DNA of 64,000 nucleotides, taken from NCBI GenBank assembly GCA_022842935.1, contig JALHOP010000013.1:1-64000 (forward strand). The letters are read 5' to 3'. The notes beneath the pieces are model-generated. The model worked only from the letters and a program-made list of their open reading frames with translations. It was not told the origin of the DNA and made no database searches. Origin of the DNA: Myxococcota bacterium (GTDB taxonomy: Bacteria > Myxococcota > XYA12-FULL-58-9 > JALHOP01). Below are positions 36,701 through 45,155 of this stretch, one piece after another. Position numbers and translations under genes: made by a program. Position 1 is the first letter of the stretch. Every line of letters begins with the position of its first letter.

Positions 36701-36810
36701 AAGGTAGCGATCGAGCAATTGGTGCCGTCGACCAAACGCTGCGGGTCGATGCCGCGTCTGCGCAGCTCGCGCATCTTCATGTCGAACACACGACACGAAA
36801 CGTCGGTCAT
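33730..36810 (-). CDS. hybrid sensor kinase with two kinase modules and an AraC-like N-terminal domain
   Basis: Cytosolic protein of 1026 residues. The N-terminal ~190 residues ([28 protein letters not shown]) resemble the ligand-binding/dimerisation region seen at the N-terminus of some AraC regulators. A short coiled coil and a GAF-like domain (~240-370) follow. Kinase module 1 has its His near 393 in [10 protein letters not shown] and its own HATPase ([14 protein letters not shown]). The receiver has its Asp near 703 in [11 protein letters not shown]. Kinase module 2 has its His near 800 in [11 protein letters not shown] and a second HATPase (DSGSGVP, GTGLGLS). There is no transmembrane helix. 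It overlaps both neighbouring genes by four bases in a run with metabolic enzymes, which suggests it senses a small molecule linked to them. Confidence 0.92.
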   Translation of the reverse strand: MTDVSCRVFDMKMRELRRRGIDPQRLVDGTNCSIATLRDSKARIPWALYKRLMSNASRIWSEDELTQMGGAFFRNPLIRPVALVGLLLFDLKDFYRWIGTDKGGAAQQWFTALVPTFREMGRDEVELRIEVKPGFEVVNEFYFITRGAFRDLPLLFGARRADVQLALDARGGSFLIRIPPTSGIMARLGKIIRWPFAARQVARELKEANMSLQHRLEELQAAQKLLDGQAQQLRIANTITSLIHAELELDKTLHRVVEALVEVASFQRARIKLEFVSTESTIERDFSLGDTKVATPSFSMPLTARGTQLGRLEVWSSGTETQEFERSLLDSVVPGICMAIDESIAFTLVNAYRATLEERVTERTQALENARDSLTRTVADLEEAQAVRSRIFANINHEIRTPLSLVLLAAGEIRVRHLNKNDPKTLASVASIDAACERLLSMVDSMLLLAAGQEGKLKIHRRACDIAVEIRRLVSIWTPLAKEHKLHLSYDGPDRLEGYVDTAALERIMANLLSNSIKYTPDTGSIWVSLKQDGDQLRVTVRDTGIGIDDEFKKRIFGRFEQGRAAVRAGARSTGIGLSIVKELTEAHGGAVTVDSNRGGGTIFNIVFPVVTPDQQTDAHPETTPFGGPSLPAGFGLQLVKDDGPRVLIPNDTALATILVAEDDSGLRGSVGDLLFNAGYKVLLAPDGFSALKLATEHYPDMLLSDIGMPGMDGLELSRRFRELPGNRLAPVLLLTAFGTTSDKLSGFEAGAIDYMVKPFEPKELIARVEGQLKIRDLALRLSRSEKLASLGTMSAGLAHEIRNPANGLLNALDPLVSMLPPEVLDAESGTGQLLEVVRDCANQIGRLSRQLLGFKNDGALTCTDESVQHLVKRALSMVDAKQGNVEVRVRHAYGDRVKCAAPLMLQVLVNLLDNAIQAAGSGGWIEVVTRLDGEKVVFDVSDSGSGVPVDLRERIFEPFFTTKSAGQGTGLGLSTSRHIVEQHQGTLRVVEGVRSTFSVTLPLNGPAQGSVPVNGAPLERSQAAS

Positions 36811-37883
36811 GCCGGGTTCCAGCGCACCGCGAGTGCCGCGTTGGTCATGCCGCTACCGCCCGTCCACATGAACACATTGTCGCCCGCTTGTAGCTTACCT
36901 TCACGCTCCGCAACGGCGAGCTGATACGGTAGGCCGCAGGAAACGATGTTTCCAGTCCGGGAAAACGTCTCGAGGTGAGGCACGTTGCCGAGTCCAACGG
37001 CACTTTTGCTCTCGGCCTGCAGCCATGGGAACGCCTGGTGACTGACGTAGAGGTTCACATCCTCGCGGCGTAGTGCGTTCGTCGCAAAGAACATGTCGGC
37101 GACTTCGATGGCGCCGTCCAGCAGACCGAAAAACAGGCGGTCGCGCGCCGATGGTGACAGCGAATACAGGATCGCGGGTGCGCTTTCGTGCCAGCGCACG
37201 CCAGGCACCCCTGCGACGAGGCTCCCTTGGGTGCTGCCGTCCGTGGTGTGGGTGTGTCCCAGGAGGCCGCTACCGTCGTTGACCAGCGTGACGACCGCAG
37301 CGGTCGCCATGTCGCCGAACCATGACGCGTGATCGAGGTGAGGTGGGAGCAGACGCGAGGGCACGGTTGATTGCACCAACAGGGCAGTGCGGGCGCGTTT
37401 GCCTAGCAAGAGCCCCTCCGCGATCACGAGCTGATGCACGAACGAGTTGGACGCGGACTCGATGCCGAACGACAGGCAATTCTTGTCGAGGCCAAGGCTT
37501 TCGTGAATCGACGATGCGAGGTTCGTGCCCAACAGGTCGGGGTAAAAGCTGTGCGAGAGCACCAGATCGATCTCGGACTGCGCGATGCCAGCGCGCGTGA
37601 TGGCGTCGCGGGCCGCGGCGACCTCGAGGTCGAGCGCCTGAGCTTCGGGCTCGTGAATGGGGCGTCGCACGATTCCAATGAACGGGTCTTCTGTCGCCGC
37701 GATCAGCGCGGCGACGCGCTTTTCGTTGGCTGTGCGGAGCCGAGGAATCAGCGACTCGACGTGGGCCCGGCGTGCAGGGATATGTGAGCGCCAAGCCTCG
37801 ACGATGTCGGTCGGCCACCAATCGTTGGGGCGATCGATGGCGCCGGTTGCAAGGCCCACGCTGCGAATTCCCAGACGGTGCAT
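36807..37883 (-). CDS. KAS III (FabH)-like protein with the catalytic Cys replaced by Ser
   Basis: The 358-residue thiolase-fold protein matches 3-oxoacyl-ACP synthase III: DLVLSHSFYPDLLGTNLAS, FGDMATAAVV, SHQAFPWLQ with His282, RTGNIVSCGLP with Asn312, and the C-terminal WTGGSGMTNAAL. At the site where FabH has the acylated Cys (AACxGF), this protein reads SASNSF, placing Ser145 there. It may therefore use an oxyester intermediate, act as an acyltransferase or decarboxylase, or be a non-catalytic partner. The ATG at 37883 has GGAG seven bases before it; a longer open frame upstream reads into the ThDP gene and is rejected. It sits between the ThDP enzyme and the hybrid kinase in a tight operon. 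Confidence 0.85.
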   Translation of the reverse strand: MHRLGIRSVGLATGAIDRPNDWWPTDIVEAWRSHIPARRAHVESLIPRLRTANEKRVAALIAATEDPFIGIVRRPIHEPEAQALDLEVAAARDAITRAGIAQSEIDLVLSHSFYPDLLGTNLASSIHESLGLDKNCLSFGIESASNSFVHQLVIAEGLLLGKRARTALLVQSTVPSRLLPPHLDHASWFGDMATAAVVTLVNDGSGLLGHTHTTDGSTQGSLVAGVPGVRWHESAPAILYSLSPSARDRLFFGLLDGAIEVADMFFATNALRREDVNLYVSHQAFPWLQAESKSAVGLGNVPHLETFSRTGNIVSCGLPYQLAVAEREGKLQAGDNVFMWTGGSGMTNAALAVRWNPA

Positions 37884-37896
37884 CGGGTGACTCCGT

Positions 37897-39615
37897 TCAG
37901 GTTGCCTTGCTCGTGACCGCGAGGAGACTTTCGAAGCGTTTGCTCTTCGCCATCTTGCTGCTGCGGTCGATACGAATGTCGACGACCAATGGGCGGTCGG
38001 GCCGCCAGAGGTCTTGGATGGCGGCGCCGATCTCATCTGGCGCGCGAACCGTTGCAACGCTTGCCCCGAGGCCACGCGCGGTTGTGGTGATGTCGACGGG
38101 GCCAATCGGATACTCGCGCGTGCGTCCGTAGAGCGCCGCCGTGCCCAGCTCGACCATTCCGTAGCGCTCGTCGTTGAGCACCGCCACGATGATGGGCAGT
38201 CCTTCTTGCGCGGCCGTGGCGACATCCGCGACAGCCATTAGGAAGCAGCCATCGCCGCAGACCGCGACCACCTTACGCTTTGGCTGCGCGAGCTGCGCGC
38301 CGCTCGCGCCGGCGATGCTGGTCCCCATCGACGCCAGCCCCGTCATGGCGAGGAAACCGTCGGGGCGCGTCGTACGCAGGTAGTGGGTCGCGAAGATCAA
38401 ATGCTCGCCGATATCCACGGTGAAGATAGTGTCGTCGGGGAGCTCGCTGCTGAGCTCGTGGAGCGCTCGTTCGGGCGTGATGAGCCCGCTATCACCGACA
38501 CGATGCTCTTGCGGCGAACGCTGATGGACGACGCCGTGCACCGCTCGTGTACTCTTGGGCGGCGCGGCGGCTGCGAGGGCGGGCATGACCTGCGCGCAGT
38601 CGGCGATGAGCACGTGGGTCGGCGCATAGTTGCGACCAATGAGCATCGGGTCTACGTCGACCTGGGCGAAGACGGTAGGGCGGCGCAAGAGCTCGGTCCA
38701 GCCGTTGGTAGCGGGGTCGCTCAAACTCGAACCAACCACCAGCAGCACGTCGACTCCGGTTTCCAGATATTTCGCCGACGAGACGTGTCCGCCGTGACCA
38801 TACACTCCGAGGCTCAACGGGTGGCTCTCGGGGAAGACGCCCTTGCCTTTCGGGGTGGTCATAACAGGGACCTGAAAATGCTCGGCGAGCAGCCGCAGCT
38901 TTTCGGCGCCATCTCCGCGCCTTACGCCCGAACCGGCCAGAATGAGTGGACGCGTCGCGCGGCTCAGCGCTTCCGCAATCTCGTGAATCTCATCTGCTTT
39001 AGCGGCCAACGGAGGGCGTGGCGTTGACGTCCACTTCGCTTCGCGATGAACCGCCGAGGCTACGTCGAGAGGGAAGTTGAGAACGACTGGGCCACATCGC
39101 CCGGAGGTCGCTATCGCGATTGCCTGATGCACCATGGGCATCGCGGCCCCAGCGTTGGGAACATCGAACGAGGCGAGAGAAAGGCTCGCTGTGACCGCCT
39201 TGACGTTGATGCCGTGCGAGCTACCGTCCTGCAGCGAGTGACGGCCCGCCAGATTGGTCGAGACATCGCCGGCGATGAGAAGAACCGGGGCTCCGTCAAG
39301 GTGGGCCGTGGCGAGGCCATTCAAGGCGTTGAGCAGGCCGGGGCCCGACGTGACGAACACGGCTGTGAGCCGTCCGCTGGTGCGGGCGAAGCCGGCCGCC
39401 GCGAACATGGCCCCAGCTTCGTGTTTGGGACACACCAAGCGCACACCAGGTTGATCATAGAGGGCATCGAAGAAGGGCACGACGGCCCCGCCGGGGACGC
39501 CGAACACCGTCGTGACACCAGCACGGATCAACGCGTCGATAACCTGGTCGGCGATGCGACGCGCCGCCGGAGAGGCTACCGCCTTCGCGCCGTCACTGCG
39601 TTCAGATAGGACCAT
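37897..39615 (-). CDS. ThDP-dependent enzyme (acetolactate synthase/decarboxylase superfamily)
   Basis: The 572-residue product has the three domains of ThDP decarboxylases. In the pyrimidine-binding domain, the catalytic Glu is in CPKHEAGAMFAAAG. A central domain follows (RPLILAGSGVRRG). The pyrophosphate domain has VCGDGCFLMAVADVATA followed by VLNDERYGMV, the GDG-N motif that binds Mg2+ and ThDP. It resembles acetolactate synthase catalytic subunits and related carboligases. No regulatory subunit or ilvC lies nearby, so a branched-chain amino acid role is doubtful. Acyloin formation with the adjacent KAS III-like protein is an inference. The KAS III-like gene starts 13 bases after its stop; a response regulator gene lies 39 bases upstream. 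Confidence 0.88.
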   Translation of the reverse strand: MVLSERSDGAKAVASPAARRIADQVIDALIRAGVTTVFGVPGGAVVPFFDALYDQPGVRLVCPKHEAGAMFAAAGFARTSGRLTAVFVTSGPGLLNALNGLATAHLDGAPVLLIAGDVSTNLAGRHSLQDGSSHGINVKAVTASLSLASFDVPNAGAAMPMVHQAIAIATSGRCGPVVLNFPLDVASAVHREAKWTSTPRPPLAAKADEIHEIAEALSRATRPLILAGSGVRRGDGAEKLRLLAEHFQVPVMTTPKGKGVFPESHPLSLGVYGHGGHVSSAKYLETGVDVLLVVGSSLSDPATNGWTELLRRPTVFAQVDVDPMLIGRNYAPTHVLIADCAQVMPALAAAAPPKSTRAVHGVVHQRSPQEHRVGDSGLITPERALHELSSELPDDTIFTVDIGEHLIFATHYLRTTRPDGFLAMTGLASMGTSIAGASGAQLAQPKRKVVAVCGDGCFLMAVADVATAAQEGLPIIVAVLNDERYGMVELGTAALYGRTREYPIGPVDITTTARGLGASVATVRAPDEIGAAIQDLWRPDRPLVVDIRIDRSSKMAKSKRFESLLAVTSKAT

Positions 39616-39654
39616 CCAGCACCATGGGGACCGCGACGATCCAGTCGCAACGAA

Positions 39655-40257
39655 CTAGCTCGCGGCGCTCACCGGAGTTTGAATGCCGAGGTCACTCAAG
39701 ATGACATCGACGTGAACGGGTTTGCTCATGACGCGGCGGGCACCCGCCTCGAGAGCCTTCTTTTCCAGATCGTTCGTTAGTTGGGCCGTCGCCATGATGA
39801 CGTCGATGCCTTGGGTTTCGGCGTTGGCGCGAAGCTTCCGGCAGACCTCGAGACCGTCGAGGTGGGGCATGTAGACGTCGAGGACGATCATGTGCGGACG
39901 GAACGAGCCGACCTTCACCAAGGCTTCGATTCCGTTATTGCAGAGCGCAACATCAATGCGGCTCGCGTAGGGCTTGAGCACGCGGTCGAGCGACGCGAGC
40001 TGCTTGGCGTCGTCGTCGACGATGAGTAAACGCTGACGCGAGGCTGGCGACAACGTGCGCGGTACCGGCATGTTGTGCGTGTTCAAGAACGCGACGAGAT
40101 CTCCGGCGCGAATGCGACGGTGGCCGCCCGGTGTGCGGAACGCGGGGATGCGACCTTCCTTGACCCACTTGTTGATCGAGCTCGGGTTCACCTGGATGAG
40201 CGAACCGGCCTGATGAGACGTGAGAAGGCTGTCTGCGCTGATCTCTGATGGATTCAT
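39655..40257 (-). CDS. response regulator with N-terminal excisionase/BldC-type DNA-binding domain
   Basis: The 200-residue product has a winged-helix DNA-binding domain of the MerR/excisionase type (~10-62: LLTSHQAGSLIQVNPSSI, NKWVKEGRIPAFRTPGGHRR). A receiver domain follows (~75-190) with the acidic DDD at 81-83, phospho-acceptor Asp127 in IVLDVYMP, and Lys in VMSKPVHV. DNA-binding domain first and receiver second is the reverse of most response regulators. The ATG at 40257 is chosen after GGAAG. It is the first gene of a leftward run of five with the ThDP enzyme, the KAS III-like protein and two kinases, and could be the output regulator. Confidence 0.9.
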   Translation of the reverse strand: MNPSEISADSLLTSHQAGSLIQVNPSSINKWVKEGRIPAFRTPGGHRRIRAGDLVAFLNTHNMPVPRTLSPASRQRLLIVDDDAKQLASLDRVLKPYASRIDVALCNNGIEALVKVGSFRPHMIVLDVYMPHLDGLEVCRKLRANAETQGIDVIMATAQLTNDLEKKALEAGARRVMSKPVHVDVILSDLGIQTPVSAAS

Positions 40258-40658
40258 TGGTCTTCCGTTTACTGACGCTCTTCCGAGTACGACGTCAAAT
40301 GCTGCCGTCGGCCCCGGTGGGCTTGAGCTATGAACTCGGATCGTGAATCGGAGGGGGAAGCTCCGAGTCGCTCGCAACGCTCCTTCAAAGCATCACCGGG
40401 GTCGGTGTGTGTGAAGTGTACGTCACGAACTTCTTTTCTATCCAGCTTAACTCGACAAAAATTGTAGCGTTTCAATACATGTGGGTGACGCAACACCCAC
40501 TTTTTTCAACAACGGTCAATACTTAAGCAAGACGCAAACCAATCTTCGAAATTCCGGAAACGCCTGTATTTACGGGCCCGATGTTGATCGCGGCTTGCCA
40601 GCATTGCCCAGAATGGGCCGTTCTCCTGTTCCGCAGCGGCACACGCTGTACCGAAAAC
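40258..40658. other. 401-bp intergenic region, relatively A/T-rich
   Basis: It lies between the leftward response regulator gene (start 40257) and the end of leftward asnS (40659). It should contain the promoter of the five-gene run; on the minus strand a TACAAT hexamer near 40459-40464 is a possible -10, but no good -35 is seen. A rightward terminator hairpin sits at 40481-40506 although no rightward gene precedes it. No open frame of useful length is present. Confidence 0.5.
40481..40506 (+). terminator. orphan rightward intrinsic terminator
   Basis: GTGGGTG (40481-40487) pairs perfectly with CACCCAC (40494-40500) around a 6-base loop, and six T residues follow (40501-40506). The T-tract is on the plus strand, so it would end a rightward transcript. 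Both flanking genes run leftward. It could cap a small RNA started between about 40258 and 40450, or limit antisense transcription. Confidence 0.7.
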
Positions 40659-41987
40659 TCACGGCTCCAGACGGTCGAGAGTACGCGCAAACGGAATGGT
40701 TTCGCGGACATGGTGCAGTCCGCAGACCCACGCGACCGTGCGTTCCACCCCCAGACCAAATCCGGCATGTGGGACTGTCCCATAGCGGCGTAGGTCCAGG
40801 AACCACTCGTAGGCGGCCTTCGGTAGGTTCTCGTGGGCAATGGCACGCTCGAGGGTGTCGAGATCGTCCTCGCGTTGGCCACCGCCGATGATCTCCCCAT
40901 AGCCCTCGGGGGCGAGGACGTCGACGTTACGACAGACCCTGGGGTTCGACGGATCACGCTTCATGTAGAAGGCCTTCACCTCGGAGGGATAGCCGAAGCA
41001 CATGATTGGCCGGTCGTAGCGCTTGGTGAGCTCAGTCTCGTGCGGGCTGCCGAAGTCCATGCCCCAGGTGATGTCGAGAAGGGCTTTCTGCTCCGCGTCG
41101 GTTACGCTATCGCGGATCTGAGTGATCTCCTTGACGGCGTTGTCGTACGACAAGCGCACGAACGGCTTCTGGACGTTCTTCAAGTGCGTGATGTCGCGCT
41201 CCAGGGCCTCCGTGAGGTCCTTCTCGTGGACCTCGAGGACGCGTTGCACGACGCTGCACAGGAAGTCCTCGCACAGGTCCATGAGTCCCTCGAGCTCGAG
41301 GTAGGCGACTTCGGGCTCCACCATCCAGAACTCGGTGAGGTGGCGACGCGTCTTGGACTTCTCGGCTCGGAACGTCGGGCCGAAGCAATAGCTCTTGCCG
41401 AAGGCCATCGCTGCTGCCTCCTGATAGAGCTGGCCGGACTGTGTCAGGTAGGCCTTGCGTTCGAAGTAGGGCGTCGTGAACAGAGTGCTCGTGCCCTCGA
41501 CGGCGTTCGGCGTGAGGATTGGTGAGTCGACCAAGGTGTAGCCATTGCCGTCGAAGTAGTCGCGAATGGCCTTGATGATGGTGTGGCGGATCTTCAGGAT
41601 CACGTGCTGACGGCGCGAGCGAAGCCAGAGGTGGCGATGGTCCATCAAGAAGGCATCACCGTGCTCCTTCTTGCTGATGGGGTAGTCGACGCTCTTGCCC
41701 ACGACCCTGACGGCCTTGGCGTGCAGCTCGAAGCCGATCGGACTGCGCGGATCCTCGCGTACCACGCCGTCGACGATGAGCGACGACTCCTGGGTGAGGG
41801 CGTCCGCGACAGCGAACATCTCGGCGCCGACGTCTTCGAGCGAGACGATGGCTTGGATGATGCCGCTGCCATCACGAACCTGCAGGAACTGCAGCTTCTT
41901 GGAGGAGCGCTTGTTGTAGAGCCAGCCCTGGAGACGAACCTCTTGGCCGACGTGACGGGCAATCTCGGAGATACGAGCGATGACCAT
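40659..41987 (-). CDS. asnS: asparaginyl-tRNA synthetase
   Basis: Class IIb aminoacyl-tRNA synthetase of 442 residues that charges tRNA-Asn. The N-terminal OB-fold anticodon-binding domain is ~1-105 ([20 protein letters not shown]). The catalytic domain has motif 1 around [10 protein letters not shown], motif 2 [19 protein letters not shown], and motif 3 [16 protein letters not shown] followed by [11 protein letters not shown]. The [14 protein letters not shown] sequence and the ending separate AsnRS from AspRS. The length is near the usual ~460 residues. Starts [14 protein letters not shown]. No neighbour is linked to translation. Confidence 0.95.
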   Translation of the reverse strand: MVIARISEIARHVGQEVRLQGWLYNKRSSKKLQFLQVRDGSGIIQAIVSLEDVGAEMFAVADALTQESSLIVDGVVREDPRSPIGFELHAKAVRVVGKSVDYPISKKEHGDAFLMDHRHLWLRSRRQHVILKIRHTIIKAIRDYFDGNGYTLVDSPILTPNAVEGTSTLFTTPYFERKAYLTQSGQLYQEAAAMAFGKSYCFGPTFRAEKSKTRRHLTEFWMVEPEVAYLELEGLMDLCEDFLCSVVQRVLEVHEKDLTEALERDITHLKNVQKPFVRLSYDNAVKEITQIRDSVTDAEQKALLDITWGMDFGSPHETELTKRYDRPIMCFGYPSEVKAFYMKRDPSNPRVCRNVDVLAPEGYGEIIGGGQREDDLDTLERAIAHENLPKAAYEWFLDLRRYGTVPHAGFGLGVERTVAWVCGLHHVRETIPFARTLDRLEP

Positions 41988-42038
41988 AGCGGCGCGTCAG
42001 ATGCCATGGGGCGGGCGCCGTGTCCACGGCCGATGCGT

Positions 42039-43250
42039 CTACTCTTCGTCCAGGTCGACGCGCGCAAAACGCGGGTTGACGATCGTGTTATGGGTGCTGC
42101 CAAAGGTGTAGGACACGCCCAGCTTGATCTCGAACGTGTAATCGGTCGGCTGCTGCGCCGTCCACAACAGGAGCTCGGTGTCGGTTACCTGACGACTGCG
42201 CAGATTGACCTGGTCGCGCACGAGGGCTGCCTCACCTTCGAGGTTCACCGCGAGGCCGGCGGTGACGCGTAAGCTGACGACGGCGCCGGTGCTGACGCGA
42301 TAGAGATCGGGGTCGTCGAGGAAGTGATTCACCTGACCGATCCACTGCACGCTACCCCAGGGCTGATTGACGTCCGCGATGAGCGACACGGCGTGATACG
42401 GCTTCCATTCGCGGGTCTCGCCGAATGCCGTGCGCTCGATGTACCAGTTGCCCCAGCCGCCGACCTGGTACGCCAGCCGCAGCTGCTTGCTCGCGTTATC
42501 CGCGTACGGAAAGAAGTTGAATTCGCCCAGGGCCCCTAGATGGAGGTGACCCTCGATGTTCGCATATTCGTCTGCGCGACCCGTAACGACCGCGCCAGCG
42601 GCCCAATGTTCGCGGATGGTGTGTGCGTAGATGGCGCGGGTCTCCCAGCGGTCCACATCGCCGCTCACGCGTGAGCCGTCCTCCAGGAGAAATCCGCTCC
42701 AGCGGCGAGTGTAGGAACCGCGGATGCGTAGTTTGTGAAGCTCGGTCACGCGACGGGCGGTCACGGCGCCCGTGGCCTCCATGAAGTAGTAGCCACTGCC
42801 TCCGTCGCCCTCGACAGATAGCTCGGGCGCGACGGCCCAGTAGTTCCAGGGGTCGTCGAGCTCCGAAAGCGCAAGGCCCGTACGGCCAGGCATCGATAGC
42901 TTGAAGGCCGAGGCGTGGGGTGTGCCCTCGAGTAGGCCATACAGGATGTGCAGAATGGCCTGCAGCAAGCGGTCGCGAGCGACCACGTCGGCCGTCCCCG
43001 CCTCGACGTTGAAGGCGTGCGGAGGGGCGCCCGCGATCGACACCGTGAAGCGCTCGCCGTTGCTGCCGGAGGGCTGCCGTACCACCACGATATTGAAGTC
43101 GGCGAGGTAGGGGTCGCGCGAGAAGTCGAAGTAGTCGAGCTCTTGGCGCAGATAGATGTCGAAGCACTCTTGTGGACAGCTCAAGAACAGCGATGGCGGG
43201 CCGCTAGAGCCTGCTGCGCTGACGAGCAGGTGGGTGATGAGCAGATACAC
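42039..43250 (-). CDS. hypothetical outer-membrane protein
   Basis: The 403-residue product begins with a short hydrophobic leader (MYLLITHLLVSAAG) from a GTG at 43250. An N-terminal soluble part (~25-105) follows, with a CPQECFDIYLRQELD segment. From ~125 onwards alternating strands typical of a barrel appear (YYFMEATGAVTARRV, HLGALGEFNFFPYADN, KLGVSYTFGSTHNTIV). The aromatic-rich strands resemble DUF481-type or small porin barrels, but no family is certain. It lies 51 bases upstream of asnS and 47 bases after the lipoprotein gene on the same strand. Confidence 0.7.
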   Translation of the reverse strand: MYLLITHLLVSAAGSSGPPSLFLSCPQECFDIYLRQELDYFDFSRDPYLADFNIVVVRQPSGSNGERFTVSIAGAPPHAFNVEAGTADVVARDRLLQAILHILYGLLEGTPHASAFKLSMPGRTGLALSELDDPWNYWAVAPELSVEGDGGSGYYFMEATGAVTARRVTELHKLRIRGSYTRRWSGFLLEDGSRVSGDVDRWETRAIYAHTIREHWAAGAVVTGRADEYANIEGHLHLGALGEFNFFPYADNASKQLRLAYQVGGWGNWYIERTAFGETREWKPYHAVSLIADVNQPWGSVQWIGQVNHFLDDPDLYRVSTGAVVSLRVTAGLAVNLEGEAALVRDQVNLRSRQVTDTELLLWTAQQPTDYTFEIKLGVSYTFGSTHNTIVNPRFARVDLDEE

Positions 43251-43297
43251 CTTCGACCTCGAGCCACCGACATCGAAGCCGGCGTGACGCGATTAGC

Positions 43298-44197
43298 TCA
43301 GGGCACCCAGAAGGTGAAGGCCGTCCCGGCCCCCGCGACAGCTCCCGAGCCCAGGCTGAGATTCCCACTGATGTCGGTTCCCACGGCCACGGGGCTGACG
43401 ACGGCGATGTAGAGCCCAGTTTGCCCGAACACCTCGCGCGGGATGGTGAAGGCGGTCGGTGGGCTGTCGTTGAAGATGAGATTCACGTAGTCGCCGATGG
43501 TGCGTGGTCCGTTTTCGTAGACGGGGTTCGGCTCGCTCGGCAGACGCCAACTCGACGCCTCGAGGGCGTCATCGCCGCCGCTACCGACGTATTCGATACG
43601 AAAGACGGCGATGAAAGCCGGCTCCGAGACGCCGGCGCCGCTCCAATCGACCTTGAGAGGCATCGCGCGCGCGTGACGACGGAGCTGGACGCCGTTCACG
43701 TTGGAGAGGCCCGACAGCGGCGGGTCGAACGTCACATCCCCTGGGTCGAGCGCCGCTGGGGCGATGACGCGCACGGTATACAGGTCGGCGGCAGTCTCGA
43801 CGTCGAACGTATAGAGAGTTCGCTCTTCGTAGGCGAGACGCGCGTCGCCGCAGGTCGCGGAGGCAATGCTGGTTGCGGCGTAAGTCCCCAGAACGTTGCG
43901 CTGAGCGCACAACCCGACGGTGACCCCCCCCCACGACGCGGTGATGTTGGCGTTGTTGATTGGCATGATGGTGGCCTGCGCCAGCGACTCGCGCTCGCCT
44001 AGCGCAAAGGCAACGCCGGTGGCGCCATTGCCGTCGATGTCCCGCAAAGGCAGGGCGGCAGCGAGCGGCGCCGTCATATCGGTCGCGTTAGCGAGGTTGG
44101 GGGTGCGTGTGAGCACCGCGACCCCCTGTGTCTTCGACATGAGCTGCTCGCAGCCCAGCAGCGAGGCGAGAAGGATGGGCCAAACCTGTCTGATCAT
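43298..44197 (-). CDS. hypothetical lipoprotein
   Basis: The 299-residue product starts MIRQVWPILLASLLGC with an SLLGC lipobox, so it is lipid-anchored. The ATG at 44197 has a near-perfect GGGAGGT site five bases away. An upstream in-frame codon would add six residues. The mature protein is beta-rich with no recognised domain (DRIDGNGATG-like linker, ADLYTVRVIAPAALDPGDVT). The coding strand contains a run of nine G residues around codons for WGGV. Function unknown; neighbours suggest an envelope operon running from 45046 to 42039. Confidence 0.72.
   Translation of the reverse strand: MIRQVWPILLASLLGCEQLMSKTQGVAVLTRTPNLANATDMTAPLAAALPLRDIDGNGATGVAFALGERESLAQATIMPINNANITASWGGVTVGLCAQRNVLGTYAATSIASATCGDARLAYEERTLYTFDVETAADLYTVRVIAPAALDPGDVTFDPPLSGLSNVNGVQLRRHARAMPLKVDWSGAGVSEPAFIAVFRIEYVGSGGDDALEASSWRLPSEPNPVYENGPRTIGDYVNLIFNDSPPTAFTIPREVFGQTGLYIAVVSPVAVGTDISGNLSLGSGAVAGAGTAFTFWVP
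43924..43932. repeat. nine-base C/G homopolymer inside a lipoprotein gene
   Basis: Nine C residues on the plus strand (nine G in the coding strand) lie about one third into the 43298-44197 gene. Slippage by one base would shift the frame. Confidence 0.9.
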
Positions 44198-44230
44198 GAA
44201 CACCTCCCGAACAGCCAAATTCTAAGCCGG

Positions 44231-45046
44231 CTAGCTCTGAGGGGGAGGGGTGGTTGGCGTGCCCTCGGAGGACACGCTCTCACGGGGCGCTTGTTGCACG
44301 GGGCGGCCGTCTTTCACTTCGGCGACGGTGTCGTTCACGAGCCAGACTTCCTTCGAGGTGTACCAGGCGACGCGTGCTTCACCCTTGGGGCTCTGCTCCA
44401 CGAACCACATCGTCGGGGTGCCCCAAGCGGCAGTCAACTCCTCGCGCGACATGCCTTCGACGACGTTTTTGTGCTCGATGGCGACGCGTACCGTTGGTCG
44501 ACGGGTGCCGAGCCATCGCTGCACGTCGCCCTCGGGCGCGAACATGGCCGCCAAGGCATCTTCGACCTGCTGTTCGGTCTCGAGCTCGAGCGGCAACAGC
44601 ACGACGAAGCCGCGACGGTTCTCGAGGGGTGCGTGCGTCTCCTCGGGGGCTGGCTTTACGTAAACCCACGGGTTGTACCGAGGCGTCGTGAGCATTCTGT
44701 GGGCAAGAGCGCTGCGGTCTGGGAACTCGATGCGCTCGATGACGAAGCGGCTCCCCGCTGGCACGATGCCTCGCTGTCCCTTGGGGTGAATGGGCGTACC
44801 GTTGAGATCGACGATGTGCGAGGTGTCGGCGAATGGGTGGGGCGACAGCAACCACAGCTCGTTCTCGTCGTAGAGCTCGCCGTAGTAGCTCGATTGGCGC
44901 AGCTCGACGACGCTGCCGGCGTGCCGCTTCTCGATCTGGGCGCGAACCTCCGGAGCGATGCGCGTTTGCGAGGCACAGCGCCAGAGCGCCGCGAACGAGA
45001 GGGCGACGATCGAAGCGCCGCAAACGGCGCGCAGCGTGGGTCGCAT
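44231..45046 (-). CDS. hypothetical lipoprotein or membrane-anchored protein
   Basis: The 271-residue product has an N-terminal signal (MRPTLRAVCGASIVALSFAALWRC). The Cys could be lipidated, although WRC is a poor lipobox, so an uncleaved anchor is also possible. The mature part contains HKNVVEGMSREELTAAWGTPT, which resembles the helix-turn (GMSxxEVxxxWGxP) seen in SmpA/BamE-like lipoproteins, near residues 190-215. The C-terminus is Pro/Thr-rich. It is divergent from dapF with a 109-bp gap, and its stop lies 33 bases from the next lipoprotein gene. Confidence 0.72.
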   Translation of the reverse strand: MRPTLRAVCGASIVALSFAALWRCASQTRIAPEVRAQIEKRHAGSVVELRQSSYYGELYDENELWLLSPHPFADTSHIVDLNGTPIHPKGQRGIVPAGSRFVIERIEFPDRSALAHRMLTTPRYNPWVYVKPAPEETHAPLENRRGFVVLLPLELETEQQVEDALAAMFAPEGDVQRWLGTRRPTVRVAIEHKNVVEGMSREELTAAWGTPTMWFVEQSPKGEARVAWYTSKEVWLVNDTVAEVKDGRPVQQAPRESVSSEGTPTTPPPQS

Positions 45047-45155
45047 GGTGCAAACCTATCACGGTACACCGTCCCCGGAAAAAAAGATGAATCGATGTGC
45101 GTCCTCTGGGTTCGAGCTTCGCCCGGCCGCGGAATCGCTGTACGGTAGAGGGCGC

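Noticed and set aside
37884-38225. N-terminal extension of the KAS III-like protein
   Set aside because: It overlaps the ThDP enzyme gene and is Arg/Ser-rich shadow sequence. The ATG at 37883 has a good ribosome-binding site and begins the family fold.
38383-39027. 214-codon plus-strand frame opposite the ThDP enzyme
   Set aside because: The opposite strand carries all ThDP-enzyme motifs; the plus-strand product has no domain, signal or ribosome-binding site.
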